Of a stretch of 64,000 bases of DNA, positions 32,885-44,502 are shown piece by piece. The translations under genes were made by a program, and so were the position numbers. Under the pieces are notes generated by a model that worked only from the letters and a program-made list of their open reading frames with translations, was not told the origin of the DNA and made no database searches. Location of the stretch: the NCBI GenBank assembly GCA_011037195.1, contig JAAEAF010014503.1, positions 1 through 64,000 on the forward strand. Reading direction: 5' to 3'. The DNA is from Triatoma infestans. Lineage: Eukaryota; Arthropoda; Insecta; Hemiptera; Reduviidae. Position 1 is the first letter of the stretch. The number at the start of each line of letters is the position of its first letter.

Positions 32885-33145
32885 TCTGCGCTATCCAAAA
32901 CCTCTATAGGCCCACATAACTTTTCCAAAGAGGAACAACAACTACCGGGTCTGGACTCTAGTTCACCTACCTTAAGATTCACCATAGTCCGAACAGAGCC
33001 CTAAAGATAAACAGCCTAAGCTCCTTCACAGACATCCTGTTCTGGCCAAAGGTCCTGAAACAGCCTAAGCTCCTCCGCAGACATCCTGTTCTGGCCAAAG
33101 TTCCCGAACCTAAGTTTCTCAAAACCCGAACAAACTGTCATGGGG
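32885..33145 (-). mobile_element. I/R1-type LINE 3' end fragment with internal 49-bp duplication
   Basis: Same family as 22.8-23.8 kb: minus-strand GTGGGCCTATAGAGGTTTTGGATAGCGC near the 3' end and CGAACAGAGCCCTAAAG-type sequence. CAGCCTAAGCTCCTTCACAG... (33012-33060) is repeated directly at 33061-33109. No tail or target duplication recognised. Confidence 0.6.
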
Positions 33146-33830
33146 ACAGACAGAGACTACGAGGTGGTGGCGATTATACTTGTTTTAACTTGTTAGCTAA
33201 TTCCCAAGTAATTTGAATAGATTCAATGTTTTTTAAGCAGTTTCTCCAATATACTTATTGGATTGGGTTGATTTCATCTCCAATCTTGCTAACCATTTTG
33301 TAATGATCTCGCTATTACTGCCTGCACTGCGTATAAACTTCAATAAACACTTCTTTTTTTCTATTTTTTTTTTTTTTTTGGGTCTCTGGTATTTTTTCCG
33401 CTATTAAATTGCCATAAAATTATAGGACGATTATGCACTAAGAAATTTATTATTTTATCACTATGTGAAAGTGTCAATGCCGCTTAAAGTAGGGGAATAT
33501 ATTTTTACTATAGTTTCTAATCTATCGAGTGCGATGTCATTAGGACGATTAATTTATCATTCTAATATAATCACAGCAATGAGAATTTATTATATAACTC
33601 ATTACTATAAATGAATGAATGTATGAATGAAATGAAACTTTATTTACAAGATAAAAATACATCGTTACAAATCATACAAAAGAAAGAGGTTTCAGACAGT
33701 AGTGTCTATGATACACTCTACATAGTTACTAATTACACAGATATACCATTTAATTAAATCATTTACTTATATTCTATGGAAAAAGAAAATTATAAAACCT
33801 TAACTAGACAGGGTTATTAAAGAAAAAATC
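33146..33830. other. AT-rich spacer
   Basis: No gene seen. A T-rich tract lies at 33352-33380. Confidence 0.3.
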
Positions 33831-35040
33831 GCGACCAATTTTGACGGCGAATTAAAGGAAATTGCACTTGCTTTCGATGAAATCTCCTAAAATAATTACA
33901 TGCTTTTGCAAAACTAACATAAACGCTCTTGAAGAACAAGTGCTATCTTTGCTTAAAACTAATATTAAAGTAAATTTAGTAGAAGATGAATTAGATTTGG
34001 TTAAAAGATTGGGGAAAAAATCTGAAGATAAATGTAGGCCTATTCTGCTGAAATTAACTACTTACAGGAAAAAAAATGATGATATTAAAAAGTAGGAAGC
34101 TCCTTAAAGGTCAAAATGTTTACATTTCTGAAGACTTCCTAATACAAGTTCGAGTTATAAGAAAAGAATTAATAGAACCAATGTTAAGGGCAAGAGAATC
34201 TGGTAAAATAGCGTTCATTAGATATGATAAGCTTATTGTTAAAGATATGCCACAAGTTTTTAGAGGTAGTAAAAGAACGATGGATAAGTCCCCGAAAATA
34301 GAAGGCAAGTTACAGAAAGAAAAGTAAAGATATAAAACGGAGAGTAGACAATTAGATCGGTCTTCAAGTTATAAGAACATAACGACTTTTTTTAAAGATA
34401 AAGAAAACTCAGACTTCTCGATCTTTAAAGAGCGGGAGTAGTAAAGCAGAGGAAAAAATGATATCAGGCGGTAACTGGGCACACTCGGCGAAGAAATATT
34501 GGCAGTCAAGATTTATACAATAGGAATGACAACAATACAATCTTCCAGAAAGGCTGGTCCCCGAGGAAGTATCTGACCAAATCCTCCTTGTTAATTGATA
34601 AGGAAATTAAACCCACAAATACTCGACATATGGCTAGCTATAATATTAGAGGGAAAAGGTTGTCAGAGAACACTCATGTTAGAAGAAAGACTTATTGAAT
34701 TAGAAAGTGCACTTAATAATACTGATATTAGTATTTTGGGTTTATCGGAAGTTAAAATTAGAGGTTTACAAATTCTGGAGAGGAAAAACAACTATATCTT
34801 CATGTAATTTAATGATATATCTGGATGTAAAGTAGTAGGTTTTATGATCCACAACGAGTTAAAGAAAAATTTTGAAAAATTCAACCCTATCTTTAGCCGT
34901 GTTGCATGTATTAAACTCAGGTTTGGAAACACTTGCCTTATAGTTTTCCAAGTATATGCACCTACTAGCGCTTCTACAGAAGAGGAAAGTGAAATATTTT
35001 ATGAACAGCTGTCTATAGAATTATCATTTCTATAAGCTAC
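33830..35040 (+). pseudogene. LINE remnant: ORF1-like segment then apurinic endonuclease
   Basis: Frames 33862-34095 and 34076-34327 overlap and together read as a LINE ORF1-like or N-terminal segment: VKRLGKKSEDKCRPILLKL, then SRKLLKGQNVYISEDF, then ARESGKIAFIRYDKLIV. This arrangement is common ahead of the endonuclease in arthropod LINEs. Frames 34595-34807 and 34844-35035 continue with the endonuclease: NNTDISILGLSEVKIRG, GFMIHN, FSRVACIKLRF and IVFQVYAPTS. The metal-binding Glu of LSEVK is present, but frame breaks and stops separate the parts. It may be the front half of the RT remnant at 38.58-39.68 kb on the same strand; repeats inserted between them would explain the gap. Confidence 0.6.
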
Positions 35041-35200
35041 ATAGCCAGTAGATTTTAATTTATGCTTACCTCTTTTTAACAAAGTTTCACTAAGTGTAAT
35101 TATGTCTAGATTATATTTGTTGATATAATAAGAAAATTCAAAAAAATTTTTAATGATGGATCTTGAGTTTCAGCGCATTACTATTGTTTTATAATTTATA
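35036..35200 (-). pseudogene. Small LINE endonuclease N-terminal fragment (minus)
   Basis: Read on the minus strand, FFEFSYYINKYNLDIITLSET is the start of an apurinic-type endonuclease of a Jockey-like LINE. The Glu of LSET is the expected metal ligand. Only about 40 codons are recognisable. Opposite strand to the neighbouring endonuclease, so a separate insertion. Confidence 0.5.
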
Positions 35201-35734
35201 TTAAACTCAAAATAAAATCAACGATAACACTGACTTTACTTATTGCATCAGGAGTTAATTTTATTTTATCTTTATAGCTCATTTATAGAAATTAGTTCTT
35301 CAAGTTAGAAGAAGATAAATAAAGATTTAGCATCATGCAATAAGCTAAGCTAGGAGAAATCAGAAGAATTATTAGAAGAGTAAAAGAGTTAGAAAGGCGG
35401 CCATGCAGAGGAGGGCACTTTATCAAAAGATAGAATAGTAAATCAAAGAATTTTCAAGAATATATTAGAAAAAAATCCAAACATATTTTATGTATTATAC
35501 CATTGTTTCTATGTAATTATTTTGTTTGGACACTTTTATAATATACAAATAAAACAATTTACTAAAATTATAAATGTTTTTTTATAATGAACACATCTCC
35601 TACCAAACCAGGCCGGTAGAGAAGTATAGTGTAACAAGAAGAGTGTGCCAATAACATTTGAAATTTAGCGCAACGAATTCCGCAGAACTAATTAGAAATT
35701 TTTTTTTTTTTTTTGAAAAATGTTACAAATAAAA

Positions 35735-36455
35735 AAGTGTGAAACACTCACACAACTTTCTCTTACTTCAGTTCTCAAAATTATAATTGACAAATTTGAT
35801 AGTTAGTGTACCAAATTTAACGAAATTCGTGGAAAATTGGAGAAAAAAAAAAACAGTTCAGTAAAAGTGCACTTCCGGTTTAGTAATTTTCTAAAAAACT
35901 CTGCATTTTGGCTATCGATTTATTTATAATTAATTTTGTTTGGATGATAGAATTGTATAATCAAACTATGATAGCAATTTAGAAGAAGCTGTAACCCCAC
36001 CCTTTCACCTAAAAGTGCCCTTAAATGAATTTTCCCACAGAAATGTTTAAAATAAAAGATATAGATCTTTGCATGTTTAGTTTATATATATGATGTTTCA
36101 AGAAAATCGTTGGAGCCATTTTTTTTTTTTTTTGAGAAAATCGCAGAAACGTAAAAAATCCAACTAGTAAAGTGGTACTTCCGGTTGAGGAATTTTGATA
36201 GATAACGTATTGTCAGATCCTATGGTGATATCTAAGCGGCTTATCAAGTTTCAATTTTCTACGGTTTTTATTTTTGAGCTATGCTGTTCACACACATACA
36301 TACATACACACACGCACACACAGAGACCATTTGCTAAAAACCACTTTTTTGGACTCCGAGGACGTCAAAACGGATATTTCCGGTTAAAACTCGGTATCGA
36401 AAATTTGACACGATCGCAATACTTCCTCTTACTAACAGGAGTAACAGAAAGAAAT
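35735..36455 (+). repeat. Helitron-like repeat
   Basis: 5' edge GTGTGAAACACTCACACAACTTTCTCTTACTTC; internal blocks include CACTTCCGGTTTAG, GATAGAATTGTATAATC and TACTTCCGGTTGAGG. A CA-rich tract lies at 36289-36322. 3' hairpin CCTCTTACTAACAGGAGTAACAG at 36425-36447. Confidence 0.6.
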
Positions 36456-36529
36456 ATATATTTATCATTATATTTATGTAATTTAAGAATACATACATTA
36501 TAACTTTGAAAAAATCCCCTCTCGGATTA

Positions 36530-36556
36530 AGTTTTCTCTCTCTCTCTCTCTCTCTT
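36530..36556 (+). repeat. (TC)n microsatellite
   Basis: About twelve CT units. Confidence 0.85.
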
Positions 36557-36654
36557 TCTACAACTACAACCGTTTTTGAACTAAAACAACATAACCACCA
36601 ATAATAAAGTTGATTTAAATATAATAGAATTATTTTAATCCTTAAGTAGTTAAG

Positions 36655-36877
36655 AGGGAAAGGATTAGCTCAGTGGTAGCGAACTGGACTAGCAACGCGA
36701 AGATTATGGGATCGAATCCAGCCGTACTTACCGTTAGGTTTTTTTTTCTTCCTAGGAAGATCCTACTTCTCTGTCCGGTGATAGGCAGTGTTGTCTGAAA
36801 CGAGAGAGAGAACCTTGTCCGGATACCGGAGAAGCTCCGGACGCATTGACTTTAGATTTGACGCGCCTTAAATTAAA
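36655..36877 (+). repeat. tRNA-derived SINE
   Basis: A box TAGCTCAGTGG (36666-36676), B box GGATCGAATCC (36709-36719), then TTCTTCCTAGGAAG, CCGGTGATAGGCAGTG and a tail TTTGACGCGCCTTAAATT plus A-run. It is not a tRNA gene: the anticodon arm cannot pair normally and no acceptor stem closes it. Confidence 0.82.
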
Positions 36878-36959
36878 AAAAAAAAATAATAATAAAATAA
36901 AAAATAGTTACACAAATGGTGTATCATACCCCCATTAAAAAAAAATACATGTATTACAA

Positions 36960-36990
36960 TCAATTTTTTATATATATATATATATATATA
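36960..36990. repeat. (TA)n microsatellite
   Basis: About eleven TA units starting near 36970. Confidence 0.8.
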
Positions 36991-37604
36991 AACAATAACA
37001 ATCATACAAATTATATTTCTTCAAAAAAATAAAAACGATATTTTTTTTGGAGTTAACAAACATTTGAAATTAAAATTAGCAAGTAAATAATATTCGAAGA
37101 TAAATTAAAAACAATTGAAAATCTTAGGCTGCAAATAATTGAATGGCATATAACAAACATTGCTAAATGTCACATAATGTACTGTAAATAAATAAATAAA
37201 TAAATAAATAAAAGTCACAAATCTTAATGCTATAAAAATGCATGTTTTTTTTTTGGACTAGAAAAATACTATAAATATCACATTTTTTCCCCCTGACATC
37301 TAATTATTTTCAATTTCCAGGTATGGGGAAAAGGAATATCGAGTACTTTCGACTTATATGAGTGCAAGTAGGAGTATATTTATTAGCGTGAAAGTATTTA
37401 TTAGTGTATATGAATTTGTAAGTACAAAGGTATTTATTGATGTGTATGTATTTGTCGGTGCGAGAATATTAATATGAATGTATAGGTTAGATTTTTATCT
37501 TGGGGTTGAAAGAAATTTTATAAAAGTATTTTAGCCCCATTAGGTTAAGTTTTATTTTAGGATGTGCAGGAATACTTGTTAAAAGTACTGCACATCCAAC
37601 CTAG

Positions 37605-38510
37605 TTTGTGCACCAAATTTAATGAAATTCGTCGAAAACTGAAAAAACTGTTCAGTAAAAGCGCACTTCCGGTTTACTAATTTTCTTGAAACTCGGAATT
37701 TCAGCCATCTATTTATTTCTAACTAATTATGTTTGGATGATAGAATTGTATAATGAACTAGGATAGCACTTTGATGAAAATCTAACCCCACCCCTCCCCT
37801 AAAAGTGCTCTTAAAAGAAATTTCCCAGAGAAATGTTTTTGATAAAAGTTGTAGATCTTTGCATGTTTAGTTTATATATGAAGTTTCAAAAAATCGTCAG
37901 ACCCATTTTTGAGAAAATTGCGAAAAAGTGAATAAATCATTTAGTAAAGTGGGAAAGTAAACGCACTTCCGGTTATCCGATTTTTTTCAAACTCGGAATT
38001 TCAACAACATATTTAATTCTAATTAACATTATTTAGATGGCAGAATTGTCTAATAAACTGAAATAGCACTTTAGATGGAAACCTAACCCCACCCCCCCCA
38101 AAAGTGCCCTTCAATGCATTTTCCCGGAGAAATGTTTCTAATAAAAGTTGTAGCTCTTTGTATGTGTGGTTGATGTTTAAAGTTTAAAGAAAATCGTCGG
38201 AGCCATTTTTGAGAAAATCGCAAAAAAGTAAAAAATCCAACTAGTAAAGTGGTACTTCCGGTTGAGGAATTTTTACAGATAACGTACAGTCAGATCCCAT
38301 GGTGACCTCTAAATGGAATATCAAATTTCAACTTTCTAGGATTTTTCGTTTTTGAGATATGCTGTTCACATAGACGCACACAGACCATTTGCTAAAAACC
38401 ACTTTTTTGGACTCAGGGGACCTCAAAACGGATATTTCCGGTGAATACTTGATATCGAAAATTTGAAACGATTACAATACTTCCTCTTACTACGAGTAAG
38501 AGAAAGTAAA
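37605..38510 (+). repeat. Helitron-like repeat, 5'-truncated
   Basis: Begins at the GTGCACCAAATTTAATG block, so the terminal and subterminal 5' motifs are missing. The ...CTTCCGGTT...GATAGAATTGTATAAT...AACCCCACCCCTCCC...GTAG module occurs twice in succession (37663-37860 and 37970-38160), so the element contains an internal duplication. 3' hairpin CCTCTTACTACGAGTAAGAGAAAG at 38482-38505. Confidence 0.6.
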
Positions 38511-38579
38511 AATAAAAAAAAAATCACAAATCTTAATGCTATAAAAACGCATTTTTTTTTTGGACAAAATACTATAAAA

Positions 38580-39680
38580 TGTTTAAGTTAGAATATAAAC
38601 GCAGTGACTTTTTTGCAATCTTTGTGAACTATAAAAAAAGCTTTTAATAGAGTGAATCATAACCTCTTATGGTATAAATTAAATCAGTATTTAATAAGCG
38701 CATTAACGCGGCATTTATTTATTAAGGCATTAGCGCGAAGTTAATTAGAATTATAAAAAATATATATGAAAATGCACACATCAGAGAGAAATCGGGAGGG
38801 GCTTTAACCGAAGAAATGAAACTAATTAAAGGCATTCTTCAAGAGGAAGTCCTTTCTGGATACCTGTTTAGCTTATTCAACAGCGTCGTTGAAGATTTTT
38901 TCGAGCAAATGGGGTATTAGGTATTCCGCTGACATCAGGTATTCCTACTGTGGCATACTCTTATCTTTATATGCTGATGATAAGGTGATTTTTGCAAACA
39001 CCTCTTCTGATGTAAGCATAAAACTGAACTTGCTAGCCAAATATGCCAGAGATAACCAATAGAATCATAAAAATCTGCTATCTTAGGCTAAAAGAATTGC
39101 ATTCAATTCGCACCTCTTTAAAATAATACAACTGGTTCTCTCAACTCTCTGACCTCTTGGAAAAAATTAATTATAGTCATATAATATGAGAAAATGACCC
39201 GTTTAAATTAGAAAAAAAAATCTCCACTAATCCTTAGTAATTACAAAAAAGTATTTAAAATTAAAGGATATACAATTACTGCACGAAGGAAAATACAATC
39301 AATCTTATGTTAAAATATATGAAGCTAATATTACTGTCAGTCCGGAACACTCTTCTTACCTAAACCTTAATATGCCGTTTAACATAACAAGGGTATATGC
39401 TCAAGTAACACTATTCGGAGGCTACCAAATCAAATTATCTTACAAAAATTCTGTCTATTCAATTCTGTAATCTTAATATTTTAGAAGATCTGTACCATTT
39501 AATTGTCTGCCGAATATATTCTCCTATTCGTAACCACCCTTTTGTTACCTCCATAACGCCAGACCAGTTTCCCACTATACTTTCCTCACACAGTGACTCC
39601 CAAATAAGGAATCCTCTACAACTACATTACTAATTGCATTAAAGTTAGATCATTTATTATAAATGAAAAATATATATATA
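38580..39680 (+). pseudogene. LINE reverse transcriptase and C-terminal remnant
   Basis: Short frames give RT motifs: a VNYKKAFNRVNHNLL block (motif A, near 38625-38670) and YLYADDKVIFANTSSDV (the YADD catalytic box, near 38965-39010). Further on, LNLNMPFNITRVYAQVTLF and KLSYKNSVYSI are typical of the end of such a polyprotein, followed by a decayed LYHF...CPIYSPIR-like zinc block near 39490-39540. Stops and shifts throughout; clade not assignable. Confidence 0.55.
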
Positions 39681-39783
39681 TATCATCAATAGAAACTTCA
39701 TTATTATCTCTATCATTAAGTCACTCTGTTATTATTGAACTTGATACTTAAATTAGAATATATTCTTTCAGTATTGTTATTAA

Positions 39784-40440
39784 TGTAATGACATGGAAAG
39801 TCATAACAATGTCAAAGTGGTTCCAGCCAGCTGCTATCTTAACAAAGGATGGCAGTAATAAAAGAGCAATTTTTAACCAGCGACCTAGCAGGCCGCCGTC
39901 TTCAAGACAATGCCGTCCAAACAAACAACAAAGCCCTTTTCAATACTTTACATCAAAGCAAGCACCGATAAGGTTGGCCACTGGCCTAAATAAGGTCAGC
40001 AAACTACGAAGGTCGCACAAGGTCGCACACTAGGACAGATGTCTTGGTGTGAGTGTGGCCAACGCCGATATATAAACTCTATCATATACAACGAGAGGAG
40101 CATTATATCTTATACGACGATACGAGCACGTCCATATACACGAGCAGCAGTTTACGCGACTATACACAGTTTCATTTAAACTTATTATCTTTTAGTAATG
40201 CATCTTAGTTCGTTTATTTTATCATTCTTATTTATTACTTATTTATCTTCTATTTATTCCTAAGTATTTTGCTAGTTATTAGTTACCATTTATACGTTAA
40301 AATTATTGTTAAAATACAGTTTATTTTTATAAACTCCGTTTAATAATTCGAGCACTAACTTCCAAAATCTCTCAACTAAGTTCCGCCCTCTTCAAGACAT
40401 CTACTACATCAGGAATCACACATCAAACGATTCCATTACA
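39784..40440 (+). repeat. Probable solo LTR
   Basis: 657 bases bounded by TGTAATG and its inverse CATTACA, with the TG...CA ends of an LTR. Inside are a TATA box (GATATATAAACTC, about 40067-40079) and the less AT-rich promoter-like stretch expected of U3/R. No matching second LTR or polyprotein was found, and the flanking bases do not give an exact target duplication. Moderate call. Confidence 0.45.
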
Positions 40441-41515
40441 ATATTATTAACTTATAACTGCGAAGTACGCTGATTTCTCCTTTCGCCTTTCCAAGCAAGT
40501 TGTTTTTAATTTTTTATTTTCATTTTAATATACCTTTTTATAATTATAATGCACCTTTTATAATGCTTCTAATCATTTTCTTATCTACTTATATTGTCAG
40601 AAATCAGTAATTTTTCTTACATTTTTGTATTTTCCTTTACTTCTTCTAAGTTGTATTTTTGGTTTATTGTAAATTTTTAGGTTATATTTTTTAGGTTATT
40701 GTAAGGTTTGTAGGTTAGTTGTTGTCATAGAATTGATGCTATCTATATCTTCACTGTTTCTTTATTTGTAGTTATTAATTTACTAATTTAAGATCTTATG
40801 TAAATATGCTGAAATGTAGCCTGAATCTTTTGTATGGGGATTTCTCCAAAAGCAAAATAAAATATACTAAACTATAATGTATGTATATAAAATTTTATTA
40901 TATTGTAATTACCCAGTGGCTTGCTTGCCGTCTCCTGGAGTCTCGCTGGCACGTTATTGAAAACTCTACGGTTCCGTTAGAAATATAGCTTTTAAAAAAA
41001 CTTGACAACAAAGTCACGAATTTAGGTAATCTTTTTATATAATAGGGTAGATTTTTATATATAGGGTATATATATTGTTTATACATTAATGAAAGTACAC
41101 TTACTTAGATAGTTAAATACAGTCAGACATTCAGATATACGTCAAATATCCCAGGTGCTATTTTCTTTATAATGCTACTAAAAATAAAGAAAAGTAAGGC
41201 CAATAAAAAATAGTAAATAATTTTTACCTTTATTGTAGTAATAAAAAAATACCAATTTTTTTCGAATAACAAATAACGTATAACAAAATTTATTCAAACA
41301 AGTTTGAACAACGAATAGAGAATAAAAATTTATTTGTTTTTCGTTGTTCGAATTAAGTCTGAATAATGCACATCACGCTAGGTTACTGAGTTGAATAAAT
41401 TTAGTGGCAACCTATTAGTGATTACTATATAAGTCAATAAAAGTAGAAATAAATTGCATCAAAATTTCGAAAAATACTTCATTACATTTTTATAATGTTA
41501 AAATATAAAATGTAA
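40441..41515. other. AT-rich stretch, 3' flank of gene B
   Basis: No gene recognised. Minus-strand AATAAA-like hexamers occur (for example near 41329) but none is clearly the signal for gene B. Confidence 0.3.
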
Positions 41516-42562
41516 TCATTCGAATACGTAACAATTATCAAATAAATCGAAATCATAATCACTACAATAATCATAAGGATCAGTTTGTTTTTGGACTGTT
41601 GTGGTAGTTGGTGTTGTAGTTGTGGTGATGCTTGTTATTTTAGTAGTTGTGGTGGTGCTTGTTATTGTATTAGTTGTGGTGATGCTTGGTGTTGTATTAG
41701 TTGTGGTGATGCTTGGTGTTGTAGTAGTTGTGGTGATGCTTAGTGTTGTAGTAGTTGTGGTGATGCTTGGTGTTGTAGTAGTTGTGGTGATGCTTGGTGT
41801 TTTAGTAGTTGTCATTTTTAGAGTTCTGCTAGAGTTGGATATTTTGTCGAGTGTAGCAGGGTATATTACCCAGACTACGCGATATACTAAAGGATTAGAA
41901 GAATCTGAAGGAAAAGGATTGTAAGAATCTGAAGGGAAAGGATTAGAAGAATCTGAAGGGAAAGGATTAGAAGAATCGGTAGGGAAAGGATTAAGAGAGT
42001 TTGGGTCTGAAGGGAATTCTGATGGAAATGGTCGATTGTAGGTCTTATTTTGTACTACAACTAATTGTACTCTCTGGTATTTATGAAGTCCTTCACCAGG
42101 TTTTTTAGTTTCTGAGTTATGTCCCTCTTGATTTTGAATATTGTAATGATTAATTTGTCGTTTATTGATAAGTTTTTGAATGTGTGGCAGTGATGACGGT
42201 CCTAAAGATATTGTAGAAAGTGGAAGAAGACTTTTTGGAACACTGGAATTGCCATTCTGTCTATCTGAATGTAAATATTTTTTATAAATCTTATTTAAAT
42301 TTCTTTGAAATATGTTAGTATTTCCAACCACCATTGCAGGGTCACAATCTGTAGTATTTTCAACATCACACTTTACATCTTTATTGTTGATGGTGTTAAC
42401 GTTGAACTTAGTGCTATCATTACATTCTTCCTCACATCTTTTTATCAAGTTTCTCTCTACATTTTCTTTACATAATTTGTACATGTATCGCCCTGTTTTT
42501 TTACAGTTATTTCTTCCTTTTGCAAGTGCCAATTTCGTACATCTTTCAATGCATGTTTCTTC
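41516..42562 (-). CDS. Cysteine-rich, mucin-like protein B, terminal exon
   Basis: An open frame of about 348 residues, paralogue of 27614-28699. The acceptor AATGTTGCAG|GAAGAA puts the exon start at 42562, phase 0. All head cysteines keep the same spacing (C-x3-C-x11-C-x10-C-x11-C-x3-C), as do the KDVKC...DCD pair and the blocks KSLLPLSTISLGPSSLPHIQKL and NKRQIN. The middle diverges: it has about four NPFPSDSS-type octapeptide repeats (24-bp DNA repeats) and a run of TTTTTPSI-type decapeptides (30-bp DNA repeats). The tail again is acidic, ending DYDFDLFDNC plus four residues. Likely secreted and O-glycosylated; function unknown. Missing 5' exon(s) should lie to the right. Confidence 0.7.
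   Translation of the reverse strand, partial: EETCIERCTKLALAKGRNNCKKTGRYMYKLCKENVERNLIKRCEEECNDSTKFNVNTINNKDVKCDVENTTDCDPAMVVGNTNIFQRNLNKIYKKYLHSDRQNGNSSVPKSLLPLSTISLGPSSLPHIQKLINKRQINHYNIQNQEGHNSETKKPGEGLHKYQRVQLVVVQNKTYNRPFPSEFPSDPNSLNPFPTDSSNPFPSDSSNPFPSDSYNPFPSDSSNPLVYRVVWVIYPATLDKISNSSRTLKMTTTKTPSITTTTTTPSITTTTTTLSITTTTTTPSITTTNTTPSITTTNTITSTTTTTKITSITTTTTPTTTTVQKQTDPYDYCSDYDFDLFDNCYVFE
41620..41815 (-). repeat. 30-bp tandem repeat in gene B coding sequence
   Basis: Plus-strand unit GTAGTTGTGGTGATGCTTGGTGTT plus six bases, about six copies; encodes Thr-rich decapeptides. Confidence 0.85.
41890..41990 (-). repeat. 24-bp tandem repeat in gene B coding sequence
   Basis: Plus-strand unit GGATTAGAAGAATCTGAAGG plus GAAA, about four copies; encodes the NPFPSDSS octapeptides. 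Confidence 0.85.
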
Positions 42563-42718
42563 CTGCAACATTTGATTAAAATCATCTACAATTAATTAAA
42601 TACTGATATTATTAAATATTAAATTTTTTTTATAAATCATACCCATATGTCAGTTACAATTTCAGTTGATTCAATATCAAACTTTGATATATAGAAGTCA
42701 ACTTTTTTTATATAAATT

Positions 42719-42830
42719 TGATGAACCAGACCATGACGGTTGGAAAATGTGAAACCGGTTGGAGCAAAAAAAAAAAAATAATAATAAGATGCATGCTGGG
42801 ACGGACATTTGTTTACTATTGCGGATGCAA
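42719..42830 (+). repeat. Dispersed short repeat with GAAACCGG core (copy 3)
   Basis: GGTTGGAAAATGTGAAACCGG, then GATGCATGCTGGGACGGACA and CTATTGCGGATG; matches 29373-29480. Confidence 0.5.
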
Positions 42831-43120
42831 CCACCTGTTATAGAAAGGAAATATTCGTTTATTACATAGGAAACTGTTGTACATCTCCATTCTTTCTATT
42901 ATGTTTGTTTTTACTATTTTACTTTCTCTTACAGTTGTTAGTAAGAGAAAGTAATGTAATCGTGCCAATTTTTCGATATCAAATTTTCACCAAAAATATC
43001 CGTCTTAAAGTCCCTTGAATACGAAAAAAAAATGGTTTTAACAATACGTCTGTATGAGTGTGTATGTGTGTGTGTGTGTGTGTGTGCAGAGTGGTGGAGT
43101 GGCATATTTCAAAAACAGGA

Positions 43121-43341
43121 GAGGGATTAGCTAAGTGATTAGCACGTGGAACTTCCACGCGGAGGCCCCGGGTTCGAGTCCAGTGCTACCCTTAGATTTT
43201 TTCTTCCTATGAGCCTCTACAGCTCACTGCCCGGTTTCAACAGTGTAGTCTGTTGTGAGAGAACACTGTCCGAAGGCCGGCAGTACACTGAGAAGGCTCT
43301 AGGCGCCAATGACCATAGATGTTGACGCGCATTAAATTAAA
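43121..43341 (+). repeat. tRNA-derived SINE
   Basis: A box TAGCTAAGTGATT (43128-43140) and a perfect B box GGTTCGAGTCC (43171-43181). Body GAGCCTCTACAGCTCACTG, CACTGAGAAGGCTC and 3' GTTGACGCGCATTAAATT plus A-run. Interrupts the Helitron-like repeat. Confidence 0.85.
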
Positions 43342-43645
43342 AAAACATCTCAAATTGAAAAATTGCAGAATGTTTAAACTTAATATTTCGTTAAAGTGCT
43401 AACGGGAGACCGGATAATAAGGTTTTTGTAAAAATCGTTCAACCGAAAGTGCCATTTTTACTGAATGTGTTCTTCCAATTTTTTGTGGTTTTCTCGAAAA
43501 CGGCTCCAACGATTTTCTCTAAACAAGAGGTGTGAATTACACCAATAAAGAGCTACAACTTTTATTTGTTACATTTCTCCTGATCAAGTCATTTATGGGG
43601 ACTTTTGTGTGATGGAAGGAGGTTACGGTTTCCTCTAAAGTGCTA

Positions 43646-44162
43646 TTCCTCTAATCTAGAAATTCGGGGCTTCCAAAAGGGGGTTTAGTACTTAGATCTC
43701 AGCTGGGCCCATTGTGCAACCCGTAAAGACGCCTGACGTATCATTAAAAAACGCCAGAGCTGAGGCGAGTGAAACGTGTGAACCCGCGTCAAATTTCAGG
43801 AATCGTCTGCGAGCGTAGTGCACGCACTCTCTAAGAAGGTGAAGTGGTGTTTCATTCTTTTGTCCGCATTTTTTGCAAATTGGGTCCGTATAGACTCCCG
43901 TATTATGTAGATGTTTGCATAAAAGGCAGTGCCCCGTAACTAGCGCAGTAATTCTCCAAAGATCCACTTTGTTCTGCCGAGGAGATAGTTTGTGCGAATC
44001 TTTGAGGGGCCCTCCAGGAAAATCTAAGATTGTCTCAGCCCCACAATATTTTACCAATATAATGTGTGTTTGCTAGTTTTCAATGGCCCCACAGGCAGTT
44101 TTGTATGAGATGCCGCAGAAAGGTTCCGGACCAATAGGCGTTCGTGAGGCGCCCTCCTTAGT
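43646..44162 (-). pseudogene. I-type LINE C-terminal fragment
   Basis: Minus frame 43692-44057 (121 residues, plus decayed upstream sequence with a PIGPEPF block near 44130). ITALVTGHCLLCKHLHNTG and the zinc motif CKKCGQKNETPLHLLREC (C-x2-C-x8-H-x4-C) identify the RNase H-zinc tail of an I/R1-type LINE, a family not seen elsewhere in the window. It breaks the Helitron-like repeat between GTGCTATT and CTATCATAG, which are adjacent in intact copies. No poly(TAA) tail is visible. Confidence 0.65.
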
Positions 44163-44502
44163 TCTATCATAGTTGATTAAACAATTCTACCATTTAAACA
44201 AAATTAATTAGAAATTAATAGATTGCCAAAATTCCGAGTTTAAAGAAAATTAGTAAACCGAAAGTGCGTTTTCATTGAACAGTTTTTCAGAATTGGCGAT
44301 TTCTCCATAAAACACCGACGAATTTTATTACTTTCACTTACTGTTAGTCGAAAATGGTTTCAACAATTTTCTTTAGACTTGAAATATCAATTACAAGATA
44401 TTAAGAGCTATAATTTCTATTTGAAACATTTCCCTGGGAAAATTCAATTATGGCGACTTTTGATGGACTGCAGCACACATATAAAATTAAGGACAATATA
44501 AT

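Larger units (their letters stand above)
42915..44470 (-). repeat. Helitron-like repeat (minus), host of nested insertions
   Basis: 3' hairpin CTTTCTCTTACAGTTGTTAGTAAGAGAAAG at 42921-42950, (TG)n at 43064-43086, then a SINE (43121-43341). Family blocks continue at 43342-43645, are split by an I-type LINE (43646-44162), and go on at 44163-44330. A second partial copy follows (44328-44470), into whose right part the RTE LINE is inserted. Confidence 0.55.

Noticed and set aside
41601..41924. Valine-rich membrane-like protein on the plus strand
   Set aside because: Antisense shadow of the Thr-repeat region of gene B.
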